Positions 8,339 through 17,095 of a stretch of DNA of 64,000 nucleotides are shown here, piece by piece; within the stretch, counting starts at the first letter, position 1, and the number at the start of each line of letters is the position of its first letter. The notes below the pieces were generated by a model. It saw only the letters and a list, made by a program, of their open reading frames with translations. It did no database searches and had not been told where the DNA came from. The DNA is from CAWDBV01 sp963800705 (GTDB lineage Bacteria; Actinomycetota; Thermoleophilia; Solirubrobacterales; 70-9): positions 434,001-498,000 of the forward strand of contig CAWDBV010000005.1 of NCBI GenBank assembly GCA_963800705.1, written 5' to 3'. Position numbers and translations under genes: made by a program.

Positions 8339-9133
8339 CTACGGCCGCGAGTGTGCGCGGCAGAAATCACGCACCGCTGCGTTGACCGCCTCGGGTTGTT
8401 CAAGGGTGCTGACGTGGCCGCATTCCGGGATCACAACCAGCTCGGTGTCGGGGACCGACTGCTCGAATTGACGTGCGACGCTGAGCGGCGAGCGCGCATC
8501 GAGCTCGCCCCAGATCAGCAGCGTCGGCACCTCGATCCGGGGCAGCAGGTCGCGCTGGTCGGCTTCGGCCATCACAGACACCGCCTTCCTGAGGCTCTCC
8601 GGACGGACGTCCGCAGCGATCTCCTCGAGCAGCGAGATGAACTCGGCTGGGGGCTCGCCGGCGAACAGCCCCGGCAGGGTGGGGTCGAACTCCGCAGCCG
8701 GCGCGGCGAGCATCTCGTGCACGCCCGTAACCCGGGCACGCACCTCCTCCTGCGGCAACGACCCCTTCCAGCCGGCGTAGGTATCGATCAGGATCAAGGT
8801 CGCGACGAGCCCGGGAGAGCGGCGGTAGAGCTCCAGGGCAACGGTGCCGCCCCAGGAGAGGCCGGCGACGTGCGTCGGGCCGAGCGCGAGCGCCTCGATC
8901 AGCGCCGCGAGGCAGTTTGCGTAGTCCTCCAGACCGAAACTCGCGGGCAGATCCGTGGAGCGGCCCGCGCCCGGCTCGTCCCAGGCCACGACGGTGAACT
9001 CGTTGGCTAAGGCGGCCATCTGCGGCTGCCAGACGCGGCTGTCCTCGGCGGCGCCGTGCACGAAGAGCAGCGGCGGCCCCTCGCCGTCGCGCTCGTAAGC
9101 GATCTCGAGTCCGTTCGCCCGGACGACCTCCAC
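8339..9133 (-). CDS. Alpha/beta hydrolase
   Basis: 264 residues, alpha/beta hydrolase fold. The oxyanion-hole motif is LLFVHGAAEDSRVW, the nucleophile elbow GLSWGG (Ser about residue 95), the acid Asp in WGELDARSP, and the catalytic His in ECGHVSTLEQPEAV. The sequence resembles the broad family that includes 3-oxoadipate enol-lactonase and haloalkane-type hydrolases, but nothing nearby identifies a substrate. Divergent from the SnoaL-like gene. Confidence 0.88.
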   Translation of the reverse strand: MEVVRANGLEIAYERDGEGPPLLFVHGAAEDSRVWQPQMAALANEFTVVAWDEPGAGRSTDLPASFGLEDYANCLAALIEALALGPTHVAGLSWGGTVALELYRRSPGLVATLILIDTYAGWKGSLPQEEVRARVTGVHEMLAAPAAEFDPTLPGLFAGEPPAEFISLLEEIAADVRPESLRKAVSVMAEADQRDLLPRIEVPTLLIWGELDARSPLSVARQFEQSVPDTELVVIPECGHVSTLEQPEAVNAAVRDFCRAHSRP

Positions 9134-9217
9134 TGTCGGAACCTATACGCACCAGAGCGCGCTTGGCCCGGCCCCTCCGTTTCGCGCGAAGGGAGCCACA
9201 AGCCGGGTCGGCTCCGA

Positions 9218-9248
9218 GGCACCTCTCCGCATGGAGAGCGAGAGTGCC
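9218..9248 (+). other. Inverted repeat in the 9133/9308 divergent intergenic region
   Basis: Nested arms GGCAC (9218-9222) / GTGCC (9244-9248) and CTCTCC (9223-9228) / GGAGAG (9233-9238) with a GCAT loop. It lies 60 bases before the ATG at 9308, in the presumed leader. No U-run follows. It could be an mRNA structure or a protein-binding palindrome; its function is unknown. Confidence 0.35.
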
Positions 9249-9307
9249 AGGGCTCCTGGCGGCCGTGGCAGTGGGGGCGGGGGCTTTGGCGCGATACTGC
9301 GCGGGCG

Positions 9308-9706
9308 ATGTCGGAGGAGAACGTGGCCATATTGAGAGAGGCCTTCGGGCGATTCGAGCGGGAAGGGGCCCCGCCTTTCGAGATGTTCGATCCCGAGGTC
9401 GAAATCATCAACTTCGGTTCCTTCCCCGTGACGCGGCCTTACCACGGACACGAGGGGATGGTCCAGTGGCTGGTCGATATGAGCGAGCCCTTCGAAGGCT
9501 TTCGATTTGAGCTGGTCGACGTGTTAGCGCATGACGATGAACGCGTCGTGACGACGTGCCGCGCCACTGCTGAGTCGAAAAAGGGCGGGCCCCCGTTCGA
9601 GCTTGTCTGGGGAACCGTGTGGACCTTTCGGCAGGGAAAAATCGCGAAGGCGGAGAGCTCCCGAACCGCAGAAGAAGCCCTCGACGCCGCCGGGCTGTCG
9701 GAGTAG
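9308..9706 (+). CDS. SnoaL-like / NTF2-fold protein
   Basis: 132 residues. The actinobacterial SnoaL_2 pattern is clear: MSEENVAILREAFGRFE at the N-terminus, FDPEVEIINFG in the first strand, YHGHEGMVQWLVDM, and the final sheet strand VWTFRQGKIAKAE. The fold is a cone-shaped alpha+beta barrel used by isomerases, cyclases and stress proteins, so no reaction can be assigned. The start ATG at 9308 is chosen because family homology begins there; the frame is open upstream to 9056, but that part is not protein-like. Confidence 0.8.
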   Translation: MSEENVAILREAFGRFEREGAPPFEMFDPEVEIINFGSFPVTRPYHGHEGMVQWLVDMSEPFEGFRFELVDVLAHDDERVVTTCRATAESKKGGPPFELVWGTVWTFRQGKIAKAESSRTAEEALDAAGLSE

Positions 9707-9824
9707 CTGCGCGGTCACGCCGCGACCTCGATCACCGGCAGAGCGAGTCCCTCCGGTTTATCTGCGGATAGGTGGGAGCCTTGGCACTACTGCTTCCCAT
9801 GGGGGGCGTCCCCGCCAGTGATTT

Positions 9825-9856
9825 AGTGCGCCTCCCTTCGCGTGAAAGGGAGCACT
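9825..9856. terminator. Hairpin between convergent genes
   Basis: AGTG (9825-9828) and CTCCCTT (9832-9838) pair with AAGGGAG (9846-9852) and CACT (9853-9856), leaving a three-base bulge. It sits between the convergent ends of the SnoaL-like gene (9706) and the desaturase (9898), so it may stop both. No strong T-run on either side. The rest of 9707-9897 shows no gene. Confidence 0.4.
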
Positions 9857-9897
9857 AGCCCGGCCGCGAGCCAAAGCCCCGACCTCGTCCCGCGCCC

Positions 9898-11100
9898 CTA
9901 GGGGAAAGCCGGGACGGCTCCCTCTTCGCGCGCCGGGCGGGCGCCGTTCTGGGTCGCCTTGGCGGCCTCGCGCTCGGCGCGGTACGGCGGTGCCTTCGGC
10001 CTCGTCTTACCGCCCGGGAACGCGAGCCGCAGGATCGTCCGCTGCACAGAGCCGAACTGTTTCCAGAACGGGCCGGTGTTGTAGGGCAGGTCGTACTTCT
10101 CGCAGATCGCCTTCACGCGCGGTGCGATCTCCTTGTAGCGGGAGCTCGGCATGTCCGGATAGAGGTGGTGCTCGACCTGGTAGCTGAGATTGCCGCTCAT
10201 CAGATGGAAGGTTGATCCCCCGTCGATGTTCGCGGAGCCGATCAGCTGGCGGACGTACCAGCCGCCGAGCGTCTCGTCCTCGACCTCCTCCTCGGTGAAC
10301 GTGTAGGTCTGGTCGGGGAAGTGGCCGCAGAAGATGATCGCGTAGCTCCAGAAGTTTCTGACGAAGTTCGCGGTCAGGTTCGCGTACAGCGTCTTCTTCC
10401 ACTCGCGGCCGCTGAGCGCCGGAAACGCGATGTAGTCCTTGACGACCTGCCGCCGGGCCTTGCGGCCCATCGCCTTGAGCTCGTCCCAGACCTGCGCCTT
10501 GGGCTTTTCGCCCGAGCGGATCTTGTCGAAGTCGAGGTCGTGCGATGCAACCCCCCACTCGAAAAAGCCCGCCAGGATCACGTTGTAGAGCGGCTGGAAG
10601 ACGTAGACCGGGTTCCAGTCCTGCGCGGGATCCACCCGCAGGATCTCGTAGCCGACGTCCTTGTCCTTGCCGATGATGTTGGTGAAGGTGTGGTGGACGT
10701 AGTTGTGGGAGTGCTTCCAGGCCGCGGCGGGCGACGCCGTGTCCCAGTCCCAGGTCGACGAATGGATGTTGGGGTCGTTCATCCAGTCCCACTGACCGTG
10801 CATGACGTTGTGGCCGATCTCCATGTTCTCGAGGATCTTGGCCACCGAGAGCCCGGCGGTGCCGAGGATCCACGCCGGCGTGTAGCGCGAGGCCATCAGC
10901 ACTATCCGCGACAGCGCCGCGAGCCGGCGGTGGAACTGGATGATGCTGCGGATGTAGTTGGCGTCGCTCTCGCCGAGATCGGCGAAGACGTCGTCGTGGA
11001 TGGCCTGGAACTCGCGGCCGAGCTCGTCGATCTGCTCCGGGGTGAGCCGGTGGATCGGGTTCTCGATTGAGTTCGTAGGCGCTGCCGTTGAAGTCGTCAT
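9898..11100 (-). CDS. Membrane fatty-acid desaturase (DesA3-like acyl-CoA desaturase)
   Basis: 400 residues. The three histidine boxes of di-iron membrane desaturases are present: HNVMH (about residue 98), HSHNYVHH (about 131) and QVEHHLYPDMP (about 308). Hydrophobic pairs flank boxes 1-2 and precede box 3. The QxxHH form of the last box is shared with front-end and mycobacterial DesA3-type enzymes. The reductase gene that should supply electrons ends 10 bases upstream, an arrangement known from Mycobacterium (DesA3/Rv3230c). The product bond position cannot be read from sequence. The 50-residue Ala/Pro/Lys-rich C-terminus is probably disordered. Confidence 0.9.
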   Translation of the reverse strand: MTTSTAAPTNSIENPIHRLTPEQIDELGREFQAIHDDVFADLGESDANYIRSIIQFHRRLAALSRIVLMASRYTPAWILGTAGLSVAKILENMEIGHNVMHGQWDWMNDPNIHSSTWDWDTASPAAAWKHSHNYVHHTFTNIIGKDKDVGYEILRVDPAQDWNPVYVFQPLYNVILAGFFEWGVASHDLDFDKIRSGEKPKAQVWDELKAMGRKARRQVVKDYIAFPALSGREWKKTLYANLTANFVRNFWSYAIIFCGHFPDQTYTFTEEEVEDETLGGWYVRQLIGSANIDGGSTFHLMSGNLSYQVEHHLYPDMPSSRYKEIAPRVKAICEKYDLPYNTGPFWKQFGSVQRTILRLAFPGGKTRPKAPPYRAEREAAKATQNGARPAREEGAVPAFP

Positions 11101-11110
11101 CTAAGTCCTT

Positions 11111-12238
11111 TCACGCCGGGGTGGCCTGGGTCTTGTTGCCTTCCTCGATCTCGATCTCGCCCTCGGGTGCGTTGACGCAGGTACGGATCATCTCACCTTC
11201 CTCGCCGTGCACCTCGCCCGTCCGCAGGTCGCGGACCTGGCCGTGGCAGAGACGGCCGACGCAGGTGTGGCAGATCCCCATCCGGCAGCCGAAGGGCAGG
11301 TCGGCGCCGGCCTCCTCACCGCCGACCAGGATCGAGATCCCCTGGTCGCAGCTCGCTTCGACGCCCGTGACGCGGAAGCGGACGGTGCCGCCGCTGCCGA
11401 CCTCGGCGTCGCCGGTCCCGATCACCGGCTGGAAGCGCTCCATGTGCATGTTGTCGGAGTCGCCGTGCTCCTCCCAGTGGTCGAACATCGTGTCGAGGAG
11501 CTCACCGGGGCCGGAGAGGAAGCTGGCGCGGTCGCGCCAGTCGGAGCAGAGCTCGTCGAGCTCCTCGGGCCGGATTCGCTCTTCCTTCGAGGTCAGGCGC
11601 AGCTGTCTCTTGTAGCCGGGGTTGCGCTCCTCGATTCCCTTGAAGATGTCGGTGAAGATCACGTTCTCGTCGTCGCGCTCGGAGTGCAGGTGGACGACGT
11701 CGTTGAGGACGCCTTTGCGCTCGAGCTCGCGCAGCATGCTCATCACCGGAGTCACTCCGCTGCCGGCGCTGACGAACAGGAAGCGCTCGGGCAGCGGGTT
11801 CGGGAGCGTGAACGTTCCCTCGACGTCGCCGAGGAAGACGACCGAGCCGGCCTTGGCCCGTCGTGTGAAGTACGGGGAGAGCTTGCCTTCAGAGACGTGC
11901 TTGACGGTGATGCTGATCAGCTCGTCGGGGTGTCCGGGATCGGAGGTGAGCGAGTAGGCGCGCCAGTGGCGCCTGCCGTTGATCTCGACCCCGATCCGCA
12001 GGTACTGGCCCGCCTTGTGGCCCGGCCACGGAAAGCTCGGGCGGACGACGATCGTCGAGGCCTCCTCGGTCTCCGGCTGCACCCTGACGATCTCGCCGAG
12101 CAGCTCGCGCGTCGACCACATCGGGTTGAGGAGCTCGATGTAGTCGTCGGGGAGCAGCGGCGTGGTCAGCGCGCGCGCCGCTTTCAACGCGCTTCTGCGC
12201 GCCTTTGAGATCCGCGGCTCGGCAGCTTTCTCAACCAT
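11111..12238 (-). CDS. Ferredoxin-NADP-type oxidoreductase with C-terminal 2Fe-2S domain (desaturase reductase)
   Basis: 375 residues. An FAD-binding barrel carries HWRAYSLTS (the RxYS motif, about 95), the nucleotide-binding domain has FVSAGSGVTPVMSMLREL (about 170), and a plant-type ferredoxin domain at the end has the cluster ligands CRMGICHTC plus a distal Cys in MIRTCVNAP. It moves electrons from NAD(P)H through FAD and the Fe-S cluster to the desaturase encoded 10 bases downstream. Similar to Rv3230c of M. tuberculosis by architecture. First gene of a two-gene operon; start ATG 12238. Confidence 0.92.
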   Translation of the reverse strand: MVEKAAEPRISKARRSALKAARALTTPLLPDDYIELLNPMWSTRELLGEIVRVQPETEEASTIVVRPSFPWPGHKAGQYLRIGVEINGRRHWRAYSLTSDPGHPDELISITVKHVSEGKLSPYFTRRAKAGSVVFLGDVEGTFTLPNPLPERFLFVSAGSGVTPVMSMLRELERKGVLNDVVHLHSERDDENVIFTDIFKGIEERNPGYKRQLRLTSKEERIRPEELDELCSDWRDRASFLSGPGELLDTMFDHWEEHGDSDNMHMERFQPVIGTGDAEVGSGGTVRFRVTGVEASCDQGISILVGGEEAGADLPFGCRMGICHTCVGRLCHGQVRDLRTGEVHGEEGEMIRTCVNAPEGEIEIEEGNKTQATPA

Positions 12239-12295
12239 TGGCGTCTCCGCGGTGAACGCTATCCGTTCCGCGGGGCCGCCGTACGAAAAATTCGT

Positions 12296-12895
12296 CTAGC
12301 TCTGGTTGAAGAAGCCGCGCTCGAGCATCCGCTCGGCCTCGGCGGCCGAGACCCGGACGTTGGCCGGGGTGAGCAGGAAGGTCTGGTTGGCGATCTTCTG
12401 CATGCCCCCGCCGAGCGCGTAGGTGAGGCCGGAGCAGAAGTCGATCAGCCGCCGGGCGAGATCGTTGTTGGTGTCCTGGAGGTTGAGGATCACAGGGCGC
12501 TGGCTCTTGAACTCGTCGGCGACCTGCTGGGCGTCGTTGAAGCTGCGCGGCGCGACGAGCTTCATCTGCACGTCGGCACCGCCGTTGCCGGCCGGCGCTC
12601 TCGACGGCGCGGGCGCTTCACCCATGTCGGGCGGCGGAGTCTGGGTCGCGGCACGGCGCCGCGAGGGCATCTCGTCGGCGAAGATGTCGTCGGCGTCGTC
12701 CATCGCGGTGGCGCGGGAGCGCGGCGCAGGTGTATTGCCCCGGTCGCGGACCGGATCGACCTGCTCGCGGATCGGGGCCGCCTCCCCGGTCGTCGGGTTG
12801 ATCTCGTTCTCGTCGGTGAAGTCGCCCTCGATGTAGTCGCCGTCAACGAGCCCGAAGTACTCGAGCGCGCGTCGCCATGTATCGCCTATTGCCAT
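12296..12895 (-). CDS. sepF: Cell division protein SepF
   Basis: Membrane-associated FtsZ anchor of Gram-positive bacteria. It has 199 residues: an N-terminal amphipathic helix MAIGDTWRRALEYFGLVDG, a long acidic and proline-rich linker (about 20-110), then the SepF core (about 112-195). The core shows VVAPRSF-like LVAPRSFNDAQQVADEF, RPVILNLQDTNNDLARRLIDF and the FCSGLTYALGGGMQKI glycine motif used in dimer formation. It follows cca-pgeF-yggS on the same strand, as expected for this division block. Confidence 0.95.
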   Translation of the reverse strand: MAIGDTWRRALEYFGLVDGDYIEGDFTDENEINPTTGEAAPIREQVDPVRDRGNTPAPRSRATAMDDADDIFADEMPSRRRAATQTPPPDMGEAPAPSRAPAGNGGADVQMKLVAPRSFNDAQQVADEFKSQRPVILNLQDTNNDLARRLIDFCSGLTYALGGGMQKIANQTFLLTPANVRVSAAEAERMLERGFFNQS

Positions 12896-12972
12896 CGCTT
12901 CCTCAGTTTCGGCTCTGTGAGCGTGATTCCTCTACTGAGATTATGCCTTCTGTCACGCGTGATGCGCGAATT

Positions 12973-13608
12973 TCAAGCGTAAAGCGTTGTACCCAGCCTG
13001 ACGATCGTCGCTCCCTCTTGCACCGCGACCTCGTAGTCCTGGCTGGTGCCCATCGAGAGTTGCCCGAGGCCATGCTCGGCGGCGAGCTCGGCTAGGCGCG
13101 CGAAATGGGGCCGCGAGGCCTCCGGGTCCTCGCTGAATGGGGGCATCGTCATCAACCCGGCGACCGGAACCGGGCAGCGCTCGATGAAGTCGCCGAGCTC
13201 GCCCGGCTCGACCCCTCCCTTGCTCTGCTCGCCGGCGACGTTGACCTCGATCAGGGCCTGCACCCCCGATTCCCCGGCTTTCGAGAGCTTGTCCAGTGCC
13301 GAGTCGCTCGCCAGCGAGTGGATCAGCCGCACCTGCTCGGCGATCCGGGGTGCCTTACGGCTCTGCAGGTTGCCGATGAAGTCCCAGGTGAACGCGTCGG
13401 CCCAGCGCTCGCGCTTCTCCTCCATGTCCTGGAGCCGGTTCTCCCCGACGAGCGTCACCCCGGCTTCGGCCAGAGCTCCCATCTCATCGGCCGGCACGTA
13501 CTTGGTCGCGGCGAGGATCTCGACTTCGTCCCCGACCTCGCCGCGGACGCGCTCGAGGTTGGCGCGGATCTTGGCCGGCTCTAGGCCGCTGATCAGTCCC
13601 GGGTTCAC
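12973..13608 (-). CDS. YggS/PROSC-family pyridoxal-phosphate homeostasis protein
   Basis: Single-domain alanine-racemase-like TIM barrel that binds PLP and buffers it in the cell. 211 residues. The PLP Lys lies in EILAATKYVPADEM. Other conserved parts are GENRLQDMEEK, WDFIGNLQSRKA, and the end LSMGTSQDYEVAVQEGATIVRLGT. The start is GTG 13608, which overlaps the pgeF stop by 4 bases (GTGA). The position between pgeF and sepF is conserved in Gram-positive bacteria. Confidence 0.94.
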   Translation of the reverse strand: MNPGLISGLEPAKIRANLERVRGEVGDEVEILAATKYVPADEMGALAEAGVTLVGENRLQDMEEKRERWADAFTWDFIGNLQSRKAPRIAEQVRLIHSLASDSALDKLSKAGESGVQALIEVNVAGEQSKGGVEPGELGDFIERCPVPVAGLMTMPPFSEDPEASRPHFARLAELAAEHGLGQLSMGTSQDYEVAVQEGATIVRLGTTLYA

Positions 13609-14339
13609 TCGAGCCAGGCGAGGCCGGCCTGGCGCCCGGTCCTGCCCTTGTCGCGGCGGTGGGAGAAGAAGAGGTCGGAGCTGCAGCTTGTGCAGAGGTC
13701 GGCCGAACTCACCGTCTCGACCCCGGCGGCGGCGAGCTTCGCCCGCGCGACCGCGGTCAGGTCGAGCATCCGCCCGCGCGCCACGGCGTCGAGGTCCGAG
13801 AAGGCCTCGAGCACCTCGTCGCCGACCTCGTAGCAGCACGCCCCGACCCCGGGTCCGATCGCGGCGGCCCTCGCGCCGATCGCCTCGGCGGTGCTCGCGA
13901 CCACCCCGGCGGCGAGCCCGCGCCAGCCGCCGTGCGCCATCGCCACACCGCCTTCGCCCGCGAGCGCGATCGGCAGGCAGTCGGCGACCTGGACCAGCGG
14001 CGTCAGCGCCTTCTCCGTGGTCACCTGGGCGTCGACCTGCTCGCGCGCCGCGACGCCGTCGGCGAACGGGCTCGGCTGCTGCGGGGCGTCGTGGCGGGCT
14101 ATCCCGGCGCCGTGAACCTGGTGGCCGATCAGCACACCGCCGAGCTCGCGGTCTAGCGAGGTGCAGATCCGCCTCCGGTTCTCGAGCACGCGGTCGGGCT
14201 CGTCCTCGGTCTTGATTCCGACGTTGAGGCTCTGGAAGTCGCCCTCGCTGACGCCTCCGAGCCGGGTCGTGAACGCCGCCCGCGCCCCCGGCATCTCGGC
14301 CTCGAGCCAGCGGATCCCGTCCTGCTCGCGCCAGCGCAT
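13605..14339 (-). CDS. pgeF: Peptidoglycan editing factor PgeF (multicopper-laccase-fold purine nucleoside phosphorylase)
   Basis: 244 residues of the YfiH/LACC1 family, enzymes that act on purine nucleosides and prevent wrong incorporation of L-Ser or Gly in peptidoglycan stem peptides. Zn-site motifs are seen: HQVHGAG, QVADCLPIAL, AMAHGGWRGLAAG, GPGVGACCYEVGDEV. The start ATG at 14339 overlaps the cca stop by 4 bases. Upstream frame extension to 14795 is shadow sequence within cca. Second gene of cca-pgeF-yggS-sepF. Confidence 0.93.
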   Translation of the reverse strand: MRWREQDGIRWLEAEMPGARAAFTTRLGGVSEGDFQSLNVGIKTEDEPDRVLENRRRICTSLDRELGGVLIGHQVHGAGIARHDAPQQPSPFADGVAAREQVDAQVTTEKALTPLVQVADCLPIALAGEGGVAMAHGGWRGLAAGVVASTAEAIGARAAAIGPGVGACCYEVGDEVLEAFSDLDAVARGRMLDLTAVARAKLAAAGVETVSSADLCTSCSSDLFFSHRRDKGRTGRQAGLAWLE

Positions 14340-15487
14340 CAGCCCCCCTCCCCCCCTTCGCCCGCGCGCGCCGCGGCGAGCGCGGCCTCGAGCTCGGCTT
14401 CGCGCCCTGAAAGCTCGCCGTCGAGCTTCGCCGACAGCGCCGCCTCGAGCCCGCGGCCCACCGCCGGGCCCTCGGGGATGCCGGCGCCGATCAGGTCCTC
14501 GCCGCCGATCTCGAGCCCGACTCGGCGCCAGTCGAGATAGTCGTCGAGCCAGTCGGCGCCGAGCGCCCGCCCGAGCGCCAGCTCCTCGTCGGAGCAGCCG
14601 GACGCGACCCGCACCCCTTCCGAGGCGGACCCGGGAGAGCTCGCCGCGAGCCGACGGGCCTCGTCGTCGCCGCGGAGCGCGAGCATGATCGCCGCCGCCC
14701 GGTCGGCGGCCTCGCTCCACGGCGGCTCGGAGAGCAGCCGGTCGAGCTTCTCGACGACCGCGATCGAGTCGGGGCGGAGATCGAGCAGGCCCCACCCGTG
14801 CACGAGGTCGAGTGCTTTCACCGCGTCTGGTTCGGCGGCGATCCGCCGCAGCTCCGCGTCGACCCGGTCCTCGGAGACCGAGCCGAGGTCGGCCTGCCGA
14901 AGCAGCGCCGCGGTTTCGGGCTCGAGCTCGAGCCCGAGCCGCGACGCGTAGCGCGCCGCGCGCAGCGCCCGGGTCGGGTCGTCGCGAAACGAGCCCGGGT
15001 GCAGGATCCGCAGCTGTCCCGCTTCGAGGTCGGCGAGCCCGCCGTGCGGGTCGATGAGCCCGGGCTCGCCGGCCAGCGGCACTGCCATCGCGTTGATCGT
15101 GAAGTCGCGCCGGGCGAGATCCTCGTCGATGGTCGCCGGGCTGACGTCGGGGAGCGCCCCCGGGTGCGCGTAGGTCTCGGCCCGCGAGCTGGCGAGGTCG
15201 GCGGTGAGCCCGTCCGATTCGACGGTCGCGGTCGAGAAGCGGTCGTGCTCGCGGATCTCGCCGCCGAGGGCCTCGGCGAGCGGGGCGATCTCGCCCTCAA
15301 TGACGACGTCGAGGTCGGCGCGGTCGCGCCCGAGCAGCAGGTCGCGCACCGCGCCGCCGACCAGGTATGCGTAGGTTCCCTCCGCCGCCTCGCGCAGCGC
15401 TGCGATGCCCGGGAGCGCCTCGAGGCGGGCCGGGAGCTGGTCTGGATCTGGTGCGGCGGACGGCATATTCACGAGGTTGCTTACCAT
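14339..15487 (-). CDS. cca: CCA-adding / poly(A) polymerase family nucleotidyltransferase
   Basis: Class II tRNA nucleotidyltransferase-type enzyme of 382 residues. The head has YLVGGAVRDLLLGRDRADLD, in which the DxD acid pair binds metal. Then come the B motif DLARRDFTINAMAVPL, and DPHGGLADLEAGQLRILHPG with the R-binding segment DDPTRALRAARYASRLGLEL. The sequence lacks an HD domain. Whether it is a full CCA-adding enzyme, an A-adding enzyme or a poly(A) polymerase cannot be settled by eye. ATG at 15487 is taken; ATG at 15466 is an alternative. The frame continues upstream to 15664, but that part reads out of the polylysine-encoding DNA of the divergent gene. Confidence 0.88.
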   Translation of the reverse strand: MVSNLVNMPSAAPDPDQLPARLEALPGIAALREAAEGTYAYLVGGAVRDLLLGRDRADLDVVIEGEIAPLAEALGGEIREHDRFSTATVESDGLTADLASSRAETYAHPGALPDVSPATIDEDLARRDFTINAMAVPLAGEPGLIDPHGGLADLEAGQLRILHPGSFRDDPTRALRAARYASRLGLELEPETAALLRQADLGSVSEDRVDAELRRIAAEPDAVKALDLVHGWGLLDLRPDSIAVVEKLDRLLSEPPWSEAADRAAAIMLALRGDDEARRLAASSPGSASEGVRVASGCSDEELALGRALGADWLDDYLDWRRVGLEIGGEDLIGAGIPEGPAVGRGLEAALSAKLDGELSGREAELEAALAAARAGEGGEGG

Positions 15488-15498
15488 TCTGCCTCCAC

Positions 15499-17061
15499 GT
15501 GGCCGACCAGGGGAAGAAGAAGCCCAGCCGGGCGAAGAAGAAGCCTGCCGCCAGGAAGAAGCCGGCGGCGAAGAAGGCCGCTGCGAAGAAGCCGGCCAAG
15601 AAGGCGGCTGCGAAGAAGCCGGCGGCGAAAAAGCCCGCGGCGAAGAAGAAGAAAAAGAAGACAAGCCAGGACGACGGCAGCTGGATCTCCTCGATCACGA
15701 CCTGGATCGCAAGCCGCTGGACCGCCGCCCGCGAAGCGGTTGTCTGGAACTGGAAGAAGCGCCCCGAGGTCGTATTCGGGATCGGGGCTGCCGCGCTCAC
15801 GATCATCGCGCTGATCGCGGTCTCGGTCGGCAAGCGCCCGGGGGACGTGCTCAACCCCAACGCCGAGTTCAATCCATTCGAGGCCGTGGCCAAGAGCGGC
15901 ACCGTCGAGTGGCCGACCTACGGGTACGACAACCAGCGCACCCGGTATCTGCCGAGCCAGGGAATCAGCCCTCCCTATCGCGAGATCTGGAGCTACGAGG
16001 GCCAGGGCGGGCTGATCGAATTCGCGCCCGTCTACGACGATGACACGGTCTACGGCATCGACAACGCCGGTCAGGCCTTCGCGCTCGACGAGAACACCGG
16101 CGTGCCGCGCTGGGAGGTCCAGATCGGGGACACCAACGCCTCCTCACCCGCGATCGAGGACGGCCGCCTCTTCTACGTCAACCTCACCCCAGAGCAGGCG
16201 GTGGCGCTCGACGCCGAGAGCGGCGAGATTCTCTGGGAGCGCGAGCTGCCCGGCCGCTCGGAGTCATCGCCCGCAGTCGAGGACGGCAAGGTCGTGATCG
16301 GCTGCGAGTCGGGCGACGTCTTCGCCCTCGATGCCCAGGACGGCGAGGTGATCTGGCAGACCGAGGTCGACGGTTCGGTCAAGGGCGCCCCGGCGATCAA
16401 CAACGGCGTCGTTTTCGCCGGCGACTACGGGGGCACGCTTTCGGCGCTGAACCTCGATGACGGGAAGATCAAGTGGCAGTCCTCGGACCAGGGCCTCGAG
16501 TTCGGCCGCAGCGGCTCCTTCTACGCGACCCCGACCGTTGCCTTCGGCCGCGTCTACATCGGCAACAAGGACGGGCGCATGTACAGCTTCGAAGAGGACA
16601 GCGGCGAGCTCGCCTGGAGCCACACGGTCGGATCGGAGATCTACGCGGGAGCGGCGGTCGCCGACACCCCGACCGCGAAGCCCGCGGTCTACTTCGGGTC
16701 GCTGGGCGGCAGGGTCTACGCGCTCGACGCCGAGAACGGCGAGGAGATCTGGGCAGAGGACGCCGGCGGGAGCGTGATCGGCGCCGGCAGCGTGATCGGC
16801 GCGATCTTCTACGTCGCCAACATCAGCAAGCGGGCCACGGTGGGGTTCGGGACCGAGGACGGCAAGCGCGTCTTTCACGACATCGGCGCCTACAACCCGG
16901 TGATCTCGGACGGTCGGCGCCTGATCCTGACCGGATACTCGAACGTGCTGTCGCTGAAGGCGCGCCCGAAGGGCGCCTCGCTGTCAAAGGAGGAGAAGGA
17001 CGCCGCCAAGGAGGAAGCGGCTGCAGGCGGGGAAACGTCAAGCGAGACCGACGGTCAGTAG
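15499..17061 (+). CDS. PQQ-repeat beta-propeller membrane protein with histone-H1-like N-terminal tail
   Basis: 520 residues from GTG 15499. Residues 1-58 are almost only Lys, Ala and Pro in repeated KKPAAKK units, like histone H1 tails. A membrane segment follows at about 94-111 (GIGAAALTIIALIAVSV), then KRPGD and an eight-blade-type PQQ/quinoprotein beta-propeller (about 135-495). Its repeat motifs include VYGIDNAGQAFALDENTG and VYALDAENGEEIWA. This layout puts the basic tail in the cytoplasm and the propeller outside. No redox cofactor ligands were identified; BamB-like scaffolding is as likely as an enzyme. It is divergent from cca with only 11 bases between starts, and a paralog follows directly. 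Confidence 0.82.
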   Translation: MADQGKKKPSRAKKKPAARKKPAAKKAAAKKPAKKAAAKKPAAKKPAAKKKKKKTSQDDGSWISSITTWIASRWTAAREAVVWNWKKRPEVVFGIGAAALTIIALIAVSVGKRPGDVLNPNAEFNPFEAVAKSGTVEWPTYGYDNQRTRYLPSQGISPPYREIWSYEGQGGLIEFAPVYDDDTVYGIDNAGQAFALDENTGVPRWEVQIGDTNASSPAIEDGRLFYVNLTPEQAVALDAESGEILWERELPGRSESSPAVEDGKVVIGCESGDVFALDAQDGEVIWQTEVDGSVKGAPAINNGVVFAGDYGGTLSALNLDDGKIKWQSSDQGLEFGRSGSFYATPTVAFGRVYIGNKDGRMYSFEEDSGELAWSHTVGSEIYAGAAVADTPTAKPAVYFGSLGGRVYALDAENGEEIWAEDAGGSVIGAGSVIGAIFYVANISKRATVGFGTEDGKRVFHDIGAYNPVISDGRRLILTGYSNVLSLKARPKGASLSKEEKDAAKEEAAAGGETSSETDGQ

Positions 17062-17095
17062 GGCACTCGGAATCTGGGAGGAGCACCGGCGCGAG

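Noticed and set aside
15540..15660. Short tandem DNA repeats (AAGAAGCCGGCGGC-like), at first sight a repeat array or CRISPR-like
   Set aside because: They are codons for KKPAAKK units in frame with the PQQ protein and have no spacers.
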